A DNA stretch of 5,564 nucleotides from a bacterium (GTDB lineage Bacteria > Bacillota > Clostridia > Christensenellales > Aristaeellaceae). Location: positions 1 through 5,564 of the forward strand of contig SFTH01000040.1 in the NCBI GenBank assembly GCA_004563405.1, in the 5' to 3' direction. Positions 1 to 4,531 of the stretch are shown here, piece after piece. A model generated the notes under the pieces. The model did not search any database and was not told the origin of the DNA. It saw only the letters and a list, made by a program, of their open reading frames with translations. The translations under genes were made by a program, and so were the position numbers. Numbering within the stretch: position 1 is the stretch's first letter; each line of letters begins with the position of its first letter.

Positions 1-437
<437 letters not shown>

Positions 438-562
438 TCCTCAATCCATCCCGGCGCTCTCGCGCCTGAATGGCGATTCACTCATTTTCGAAATCTGACT
501 GTTTGTTCTTCATATTCTCTGTATCGTTTTCAAGGATCGTCGCCGTCGTTTCCGCGACAGCA
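438..562 (-). other. 16S rRNA leader (transcribed spacer) with boxA-like element
   Basis: This stretch lies between the probable P2 start site (~561-563) and the mature 16S end, and is read leftward. Just after the start a short hairpin is possible (GTCGC at 554-558 with GCGAC at 539-543, as read on the minus strand). Next comes GATCCTTGAAAACGATACAG (519-538), which resembles the CTTTGAAAAC-type leader motif common before Firmicutes rRNAs and may be the boxA-like antitermination site. Closer to the gene is a GC hairpin, GGCGC-GAGA-GCGCC (453-466), then a GGATTGAGGATTGA direct repeat against the 16S end. The position as leader is firm. The assigned roles (antitermination, RNase III processing) are inference. 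Confidence 0.7.
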
Positions 563-568
563 TGATGT

Positions 569-597
569 ATTATACACGCCCATCCCGGGCTTGTCAA
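569..597 (-). promoter_or_regulatory. rRNA operon promoter P2 (consensus sigma-A type)
   Basis: Read on the minus strand, TTGACA (592-597) is followed by exactly 17 bp and then TATAAT (569-574). Both hexamers and the spacing match the housekeeping sigma consensus perfectly. Transcription should start at about 561-563, some 125 nt before the mature 16S end. An AT-rich, A/T-tract ladder lies directly upstream, where an UP element would sit. This is what is expected of a main rRNA promoter. Confidence 0.93.
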
Positions 598-601
598 CAC
601 C

Positions 602-657
602 TTTTTTCACTTTTTTTGAGGAAAATCGCTCTTTTTCAGCAAAAAAAGCGCTTTTTT
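602..657 (-). promoter_or_regulatory. UP-element-like region of phased A/T tracts
   Basis: Directly upstream of the P2 -35 box there are six A or T runs of 4-7 bases: 602-607, 611-617, 622-625, 632-636, 641-647 and 652-657. Their centres are spaced about 9.5-10.5 bp apart, close to one helical turn. The last two form a perfect 16-bp palindrome, A6-GCGC-T6 (642-657). Known behaviour of such tracts predicts intrinsic DNA curvature. The part nearest the promoter is placed to bind the RNA polymerase alpha C-terminal domain. That it activates P2 is inference. Confidence 0.7.
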
Positions 658-671
658 CGGTGCTTTCAAGC

Positions 672-700
672 ATTATATCACGAATCCGCCCAGAGCGCAA
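672..700 (-). promoter_or_regulatory. Probable upstream rRNA promoter P1 (extended -10)
   Basis: On the minus strand, TATAAT (672-677) is preceded by TGA, making an extended -10 box TGATATAAT. Seventeen bp further upstream lies TTGCGC (695-700), a weak 3/6 match to TTGACA. The stretch upstream of it (701-735) is rich in A and T. It sits ~103 bp behind P2 and faces the same way, matching the tandem P1/P2 arrangement common in rRNA operons. The -10 match is strong and the -35 weak, so use of P1 is likely but not certain. Confidence 0.6.
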
Positions 701-741
701 CCCGTTTTTCATATTTTCTTCGCAATTATTTTACCGGATAT

Positions 742-771
742 CTGACACAGAATGCACAAAAATGATATAAT
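742..771 (+). promoter_or_regulatory. Promoter of the foldase gene
   Basis: CTGACA (742-747, 5/6 match to TTGACA) is followed by an 18-bp spacer and TATAAT (766-771), with TGA before it giving an extended -10 (TGATATAAT). The start site would be near 778, leaving a short leader of ~28 nt before the TTG start codon at 806. The promoter is divergent from the rRNA promoters, with ~41 bp between its -35 box and that of P1. Confidence 0.8.
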
Positions 772-790
772 GGAAGAACAGACACATCAG

Positions 791-796
791 AGGAGG
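791..796 (+). promoter_or_regulatory. Ribosome binding site that sets a TTG start
   Basis: A perfect AGGAGG lies 9 nt before the in-frame TTG at 806. The next in-frame ATG (821) is 24 nt away, too far. The upstream in-frame ATGs (752, 770) lie before the expected transcription start at ~778. The site therefore decides for TTG. Confidence 0.85.
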
Positions 797-805
797 AATC
801 TCCAT

Positions 806-1975
806 TTGAAAGCGAAGCACATGCTCCTGCCGCTGCTGCTGGCGGCACTTCTGGCCCTTTCGCCCTGTGCGCTGGCGGAGGCGCCCGCCGCCGCAGAATT
901 CGAGGGCGGCGAAATCGCCTATGCGGACGCGCTGGCGCAATACCAGTCCGTGCAGCGCAGCTATGCCGACCTGGGTATCGAGGAAGACCCGGCGATTCTG
1001 GCGCAGCAGGTGCTGGAGGGCATGGTGGAGGACGCGGTGCTGCAAGGAAAGGCCGGGGAGCTGGGGCTGCTCACGCCCGATGCGGCAGCCCTCGCGGCGC
1101 TGCAGGCCGACGCCGAGGCCACCCATGAGGCGCTGATTTCCTATTATATTGACTTCTGCGCGTCGGAGGGCATGACCGAGGGCGAGGCCCGCGCGGCCAC
1201 GGAGGCCTATCTGGCCGAGGAGGGCCAGTCCGTGCAGGATCTGCTGGACGCGCGGCTGGCCGACTGGTGGCGCAGCGCGCTCTACGAATATATCTGCGGC
1301 GACGTCGCGGCGACGGAGGCCGACATCCAGGCGTATTACGACGCGCTGGCCCAAACCCAGCAGCTGCAGTTCGCCGAGGATCCCACGTATTTCGACTACC
1401 TGTATATGAACGACGATCTGATCGCCTACCGTCCGGAGGGCATGCGCTATATCAAGCACATCATCATCGGCTTCGACGAGGCCATGGCGCTGACGTATGA
1501 ATCCCTGGTGGGCGAGGGCCGCCTTTCGGACGCCGACCCGGAGGCGGTGGACGCGCTGTACGCCCAGCTGGACGACCGGGTGGCGGAGGTGCTGGAGCTG
1601 CTGATGCAGGGCGAGGACTTCGACGCGCTGATGCGCACGCACGGCGACGACGAGAACATGCGCTACGAGCCGTACTCCACCGACGGCTACATCGTGCGCG
1701 AGGGCAGTGCGCTGTTCGTGCCGGAGTTCACCGAGGCGGCGTTCTCTCTGCAAAACATCGGGGACGTCTCCGACCCGGTGCGCACCGCCGGGGGCGTCCA
1801 CTTCATCCTGTACGCGGGCGACGTGCCCGCCGGGCCGGTTCCGCCGGAGGAGATTTGGGACGCGCTGGCCGTGGAGGCGCAGAACCGGATGGCCGACGAG
1901 GCCTACGACGCGCAGGTGGCCGCCTGGGTGGCGGAGGCCGCGCCCGTGTATCACCCCGAATACCTGTTGCAGTAG
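806..1975 (+). CDS. Secreted parvulin-type peptidyl-prolyl isomerase (PrsA/SurA-like foldase)
   Basis: Predicted protein of 389 aa from TTG 806. It probably speeds proline isomerisation and folding of exported proteins outside the membrane. A signal peptide is clear: a short basic start (K2, K4, H5), a leucine-rich core (residues 7-18), and a signal peptidase I site ALA|EA after residue 24. There is no good lipobox, since the LSPC at 18-21 has Pro before Cys, so unlike classical PrsA it is probably not a lipoprotein. Residues ~30-200 are helical and very acidic, like the SurA-type chaperone arm. Residues ~213-337 match a parvulin domain: the first strand IKHIII with H218, the LLMQGEDFDALM helix, the FVPEFTEAAFSLQNIGDVSDPV stretch, and the second conserved His in GGVHFI (H332). 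An extra ~25 residues sit between the first strand and that helix. The gene has its own promoter, and no terminator is seen before the next gene 72 bp on. The family call is firm, but isomerase activity is not shown and the domain may act mainly as a chaperone. Confidence 0.85.
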   Translation: MKAKHMLLPLLLAALLALSPCALAEAPAAAEFEGGEIAYADALAQYQSVQRSYADLGIEEDPAILAQQVLEGMVEDAVLQGKAGELGLLTPDAAALAALQADAEATHEALISYYIDFCASEGMTEGEARAATEAYLAEEGQSVQDLLDARLADWWRSALYEYICGDVAATEADIQAYYDALAQTQQLQFAEDPTYFDYLYMNDDLIAYRPEGMRYIKHIIIGFDEAMALTYESLVGEGRLSDADPEAVDALYAQLDDRVAEVLELLMQGEDFDALMRTHGDDENMRYEPYSTDGYIVREGSALFVPEFTEAAFSLQNIGDVSDPVRTAGGVHFILYAGDVPAGPVPPEEIWDALAVEAQNRMADEAYDAQVAAWVAEAAPVYHPEYLLQ

Positions 1976-1977
1976 AT

Positions 1978-2006
1978 TTGCAAAATGGGGAAGGAAATGA
2001 TACAAT
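1978..2006 (+). promoter_or_regulatory. Probable promoter of the dehydratase gene
   Basis: In the gap after the foldase stop codon, TTGCAA (1978-1983, 4/6) is followed by 17 bp and TACAAT (2001-2006), preceded by TGA to give an extended -10 (TGATACAAT). Transcription would start at about 2013. With no hairpin terminator in the gap, the dehydratase may be read both from here and by read-through from the foldase promoter. Confidence 0.55.
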
Positions 2007-2035
2007 AGACCAGATGAAATCTACGCAACTCTGCT

Positions 2036-2042
2036 GGAGGGG
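2036..2042 (+). promoter_or_regulatory. Ribosome binding site of the dehydratase gene
   Basis: GGAGGGG lies just before the ATG at 2048. The GGAGG core (2036-2040) is 7 nt from the start codon, which supports that ATG. Confidence 0.8.
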
Positions 2043-2047
2043 TTTTC

Positions 2048-3976
2048 ATGGCCGAAAAGCCAAAGCTATCCCAGAGGACTGTGCTGCGCACCTTCCTCTA
2101 TATGGGAATCGATCTGATCGTAGTCAACGTGGCCTTCGCCTTTGCGATGATGCTGCGCTTTAATCTGAACCTGCAAAGCCCTACATATCAGCAATTCTCC
2201 GGCGCGCTGCAACGGCTGACGCCGTTCCTCTGCGCCATCTGCATCGGCTGCTTCGCGCTGGCAGGGCTGTACCGGCGGCTGTGGAAGTACGCCGGGCTGG
2301 AGGAGATCTTCACCATCGCGCTGGGCAGCGGCTTCACGGTGGTGGCGACCTACGCCTTCACGCGGCTGATGGACGTCTATTCTCTGCTGCCGAAGTCTGT
2401 CTCCCTGCCCCGGGCGGTATACATCATCGCCTGGTTCATCATGACGTTTCTGACCGTGGTCACCCGCATGGGCGGCCGGGCCTTCTGGCGCATGACCTGG
2501 CGCGCCGCGAAGGGCTCCCAGGCCCACATGCTCCGGCGGGTGATGGTGGTGGGTGCGGGCTGGGCCGGCGCGACCACCATCCGGGACACGCGGCTGTCCG
2601 GCGACGCCACGGTGGTCATCGCCGTGGACGACGACCCGGCCAAGGCCGGCACGCGCATCGGGCGGGTGAAGGTGTTGTACTCCACGGAGAACATCCCCGA
2701 ATACGCGCGCCGATACGCCATCGACGAGATCATCATCGCCATTCCCTCGGCCAGTGCGGTGGACAAGCGCCGGATCATGAACATCTGCGCCCAGACGGAC
2801 TGCAAGCTGCGCTACGTGCCGATGCTGTCCGAGGTGGTGGACGGCAAGCCCCAGATGGGCGCAGTGCGCGACGTGAACATCGCCGACCTGCTCTGCCGCG
2901 ACGAGGTGAAGCTGGACATGGACTCCATCCGCAGCTACCTGACCGACCGCACGGTGCTGGTGACGGGCGGCGGCGGCTCCATCGGCTCCGAGCTGTGCCG
3001 CCAGATCGCGCGCTTCTCCCCGAAACGGCTGATCATATTCGACATCTACGAGAACAACGCCTACGAGCTGCTCTACGAGCTGCGCCAGAAGTACGGCAGC
3101 GCGCTGAACGCCGAGGTGCTGATCGGCTCCATCCGCGACCGGAAGCGGCTGGAGGCGGTGTTCGCGCAGTATCGGCCGGACGTGGTGTTCCACGCGGCGG
3201 CGCACAAGCACGTGCCGCTGATGGAGGACAGCCCCGCCGAGGCCGTGAAGAACAACGTGGGCGGCACGCTGAACGTGGCGCTCTGCGCGGACAAATACGG
3301 CGTGAAGCAGTACGTGCAGCTGTCCACGGACAAGGCGGTCAACCCCACCAACGTGATGGGCGCCACCAAGCGCATCACGGAGCTGATCGTGCAGTACATG
3401 GCTCTGCGCAGCCACACGGAATACATGGCCGTGCGCTTCGGCAACGTGCTGGGCTCCAACGGCAGCGTGATCCCGCTGTTCCGCCACCAGATCGCCAGCG
3501 GCGGCCCGGTGACGCTGACCCACCCGGACATGGAGCGCTATTTCATGACCATCCCGGAGGCCTCCCAGCTGGTGCTGCAGGCCGGCGCATCCCGGCGCAG
3601 CGGCTCGCTGTTCATCCTGGACATGGGCACGCCGGTGAAGATCGCCGACCTGGCGCGCAACCTGATCCGGCTGTCGGGCTACACGCCGGGCCGGGACATC
3701 GAGCTGAAGTACGTGGGTCTGCGCCCCGGCGAGAAGCTATACGAGGAGCTGATGAAGCCAGAGGAGCGCGCGCGCATGCAGAAGACCCACCACGAGCAGA
3801 TCTTCATCGCGCCGCCCATCGAGATGGACTACGATCACTTCGAGGCGCGCATCCAGGCGCTGCTCCGCCAGGCGGAGGACGACCCGGAGCACATCCGCGA
3901 CGGCATCCGCGAATTCGTGCCCGAATACCACCCGAAGCAGAGCGAGAATGCCGCTTCGGAAAAGACCGCTGTGTGA
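2048..3976 (+). CDS. Membrane-bound nucleotide-sugar 4,6-dehydratase (CapD/WbpM/PglF family)
   Basis: Protein of 642 aa, the usual length for the long membrane form. Enzymes of this family convert UDP-GlcNAc to a UDP-4-keto-6-deoxy sugar, the first step to sugars such as bacillosamine or QuiNAc for surface glycans or protein glycosylation. Four membrane segments are visible at about 16-38, 57-78, 87-107 and 121-138. A first nucleotide-binding-like fold starts with VVGAGWAG (167-174). The catalytic short-chain dehydrogenase domain begins at ~300 with TGGGGSIG (306-313) for NAD(P), then HAAAHKHVPLME (382-393). The active-site block is STDKAVNPTNVMGATK: T427, D428, K429, with M437 in place of the usual catalytic Tyr, followed by K441. 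That Met is typical of this family. The LRPGEKLYEEL signature is at 558-568. The C-terminal tail is charged and its last 12 codons form part of a tandem repeat. Gene and terminator look intact. The exact substrate cannot be read from sequence, and no glycosyltransferase or aminotransferase gene is in view. Confidence 0.93.
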   Translation: MAEKPKLSQRTVLRTFLYMGIDLIVVNVAFAFAMMLRFNLNLQSPTYQQFSGALQRLTPFLCAICIGCFALAGLYRRLWKYAGLEEIFTIALGSGFTVVATYAFTRLMDVYSLLPKSVSLPRAVYIIAWFIMTFLTVVTRMGGRAFWRMTWRAAKGSQAHMLRRVMVVGAGWAGATTIRDTRLSGDATVVIAVDDDPAKAGTRIGRVKVLYSTENIPEYARRYAIDEIIIAIPSASAVDKRRIMNICAQTDCKLRYVPMLSEVVDGKPQMGAVRDVNIADLLCRDEVKLDMDSIRSYLTDRTVLVTGGGGSIGSELCRQIARFSPKRLIIFDIYENNAYELLYELRQKYGSALNAEVLIGSIRDRKRLEAVFAQYRPDVVFHAAAHKHVPLMEDSPAEAVKNNVGGTLNVALCADKYGVKQYVQLSTDKAVNPTNVMGATKRITELIVQYMALRSHTEYMAVRFGNVLGSNGSVIPLFRHQIASGGPVTLTHPDMERYFMTIPEASQLVLQAGASRRSGSLFILDMGTPVKIADLARNLIRLSGYTPGRDIELKYVGLRPGEKLYEELMKPEERARMQKTHHEQIFIAPPIEMDYDHFEARIQALLRQAEDDPEHIRDGIREFVPEYHPKQSENAASEKTAV

Positions 3977-3983
3977 TGCCTGG

Positions 3984-4029
3984 ACGGGGGGAGCGAACGT
4001 CAATCCGGCGTTCGTTCCCCACGTTTTTT
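3984..4029 (+). terminator. Intrinsic terminator of the dehydratase gene (copy 1)
   Basis: Beginning 8 nt after the stop codon, a long stem (3984-3999 with 4009-4023) encloses the 9-nt loop TCAATCCGG and is followed by six T (4024-4029). The core GGGGAGCGAACG pairs with CGTTCGTTCCCC through 12 bp with one G-U pair. A single A at 4021 disrupts the lower stem. There is no T run on the other side, so it works rightward only. Confidence 0.93.
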
Positions 4030-4045
4030 CGGTTTTTACCGGAAA
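4026..4045 (+). other. Second hairpin overlapping the U tract (copy 1)
   Basis: TTTCGGT and ACCGGAAA can pair around a TTTT loop, giving ~8 bp with one G-U pair. This stem uses part of the terminator's own T run (4026-4029), so it would form after or instead of the RNA-DNA hybrid at the terminator. The equivalent in copy 2 (4199-4218) keeps pairing through a paired change. Its role is unknown. Confidence 0.5.
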
Positions 4046-4156
4046 CCCAGGCTATGCGAATGATCCGCAGCGCGTATGTCCATGGCTCTGCCATGAAGGC
4101 CAGCGGCAGCGAAAGCGAGGATGCGGCTTCGGAAAAGACCGCTGTGTGATACCTGG

Positions 4157-4202
4157 ACGGGGGGAGCGAACGTCAATCTGGCGTTCGTTCCCCCCGTTTT
4201 TT
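4157..4202 (+). terminator. Intrinsic terminator, duplicated (copy 2)
   Basis: Same structure as the first terminator but stronger. ACGGGGGGAGCGAACG (4157-4172) pairs with CGTTCGTTCCCCCCGT (4182-4197) along its full length with one G-U pair, around a 9-nt loop, and ends in a six-T run (4197-4202). It backs up the first terminator and shields the transporter gene from upstream read-through. Confidence 0.9.
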
Positions 4203-4218
4203 CGGGTTTTCCCGGAAA
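4199..4218 (+). other. Second hairpin overlapping the U tract (copy 2)
   Basis: TTTCGGG and CCCGGAAA pair around a TTTT loop. Compared with copy 1, T4033 has become G4206 and its partner A4038 has become C4211, so the base pair is preserved as G-C. This pairing across two changes is the main evidence that the small stem is real. Confidence 0.5.
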
Positions 4219-4286
4219 CCCAGGCTATGCGAATGATCCGCAGCGCGTATGTCCATGGCTCTGCCATGAATGACAACGGCAGCGAA

Positions 4287-4458
4287 AGGGCGAATCACAT
4301 CTCTTCGACGTCGTTTCCTCCATTCCGGCGCCAGGCAGTGTGATCCTTGGAGCCATGTGGCCGAACTTTCCTTGAAGAGCCTTTTTATGGGAAGCTCCCC
4401 CGCAAACGCCGATTGACGGCATTTCCCCGGCTTTCCGCGAAGCAACCCCGATCCGGAA
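4287..4458. other. Intergenic spacer without recognised gene
   Basis: Between the repeat and the transporter promoter I see no gene on either strand with a convincing start site or family match. Only weak structures are present: the palindrome CGACGTCG (4306-4313), a possible ATCACA/TGTGAT pairing (4294-4299 with 4339-4344), and a small hairpin GCCG-ATTGA-CGGC (4408-4420). None is clearly a riboswitch or terminator. Confidence 0.5.
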
Positions 4459-4487
4459 TTGACAAACCCCACCATCGGCGGTAATAT
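4459..4487 (+). promoter_or_regulatory. Promoter of the MATE transporter gene
   Basis: A perfect TTGACA (4459-4464) is followed by 17 bp and TAATAT (4482-4487, 4/6 match to TATAAT). Transcription would start near 4494, leaving a leader of ~38 nt. No operator-like inverted repeat overlaps it, so regulation cannot be told. Confidence 0.75.
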
Positions 4488-4514
4488 AGATAAAGGCGCT
4501 CCACTTCAAAGGCG

Positions 4515-4522
4515 AGGAGAGG
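4515..4522 (+). promoter_or_regulatory. Ribosome binding site of the MATE gene
   Basis: AGGAGAGG, with its 3' end 9 nt before the ATG at 4532. It supports that start. No other in-frame ATG or GTG lies nearer. Confidence 0.75.
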
Positions 4523-4531
4523 TTCCCAACC

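Larger units (their letters stand above)
3941..4113 (+). repeat. Tandem repeat copy 1 (173 bp), overlapping the dehydratase 3' end
   Basis: This copy aligns without gaps to 4114-4286 at a fixed offset of 173 bp, with about 10 mismatches (~94% identity by hand count). It begins at codon 632 of the dehydratase and includes the last 11 amino acids (SENAASEKTAV), the stop codon and an intrinsic terminator. It continues through a second small hairpin (4026-4045) and the two short hairpins TGCG/CGCA (4055-4069) and CATGGC-TCT-GCCATG (4081-4095). Outside the two copies similarity stops abruptly. It is not an insertion sequence: there is no transposase gene, and I saw no terminal inverted repeats. 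Confidence 0.9.
4114..4286 (+). repeat. Tandem repeat copy 2 (173 bp)
   Basis: Head-to-tail duplicate of 3941-4113. Its left end still reads as the dehydratase tail (SEDAASEKTAV, then stop at 4147-4149), but 173 is not a multiple of three, so it is out of frame with the gene and has become non-coding spacer. Relative to copy 1, the tail carries one N-to-D change and one silent GCC/GCG change. The terminator stem is more perfect here. The 59 bases matching 4039-4097 (here 4212-4270) are identical. Confidence 0.9.

Noticed and set aside
642..657. A6-GCGC-T6 palindrome as an intrinsic terminator
   Set aside because: The stem would be almost all A-U pairs with a GCGC loop, too weak to terminate. 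It would also block transcripts from P1 in the rRNA leader. It fits better as one of the phased A/T tracts.
562..765. Small open frames across the divergent promoter region
   Set aside because: The stretch is explained by three promoters and A/T tracts. No ribosome binding site or family match is seen.
857..868. LSPC as a lipobox in the foldase leader
   Set aside because: Proline just before the Cys is not accepted in usual lipoboxes, and a good signal peptidase I site (ALA|EA) follows three residues later.
731..2005. 424-codon minus-strand open frame opposite the foldase
   Set aside because: Its composition (many Arg, His, Val, Gln) is typical of the antisense of GC-rich coding DNA. No domain is recognised, and it runs through the promoter region of the plus-strand gene.
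2066..3523. 485-codon minus-strand open frame opposite the dehydratase
   Set aside because: It is antisense to a well-recognised gene, His/Ala/Val/Arg-rich, and matches no family.
2281..4149. 622-codon open frame on the plus strand overlapping the dehydratase
   Set aside because: It lies in another frame of a GC-rich gene. Its translation is Arg/Gly/Ala/His-rich, low in complexity and matches no family, while the dehydratase frame has complete motifs. Its end merely runs through the repeat.
3984..4202. Terminators acting in both directions
   Set aside because: Reading leftward, the main stems are followed by GTCCAGG-type sequence with no T run, so leftward termination is not supported.
3941..4286. 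Tandem repeat as a CRISPR array or insertion sequence
   Set aside because: There are only two 173-bp adjoining units with no spacers, no transposase gene and no terminal inverted repeats seen. The content is a gene tail plus terminator.
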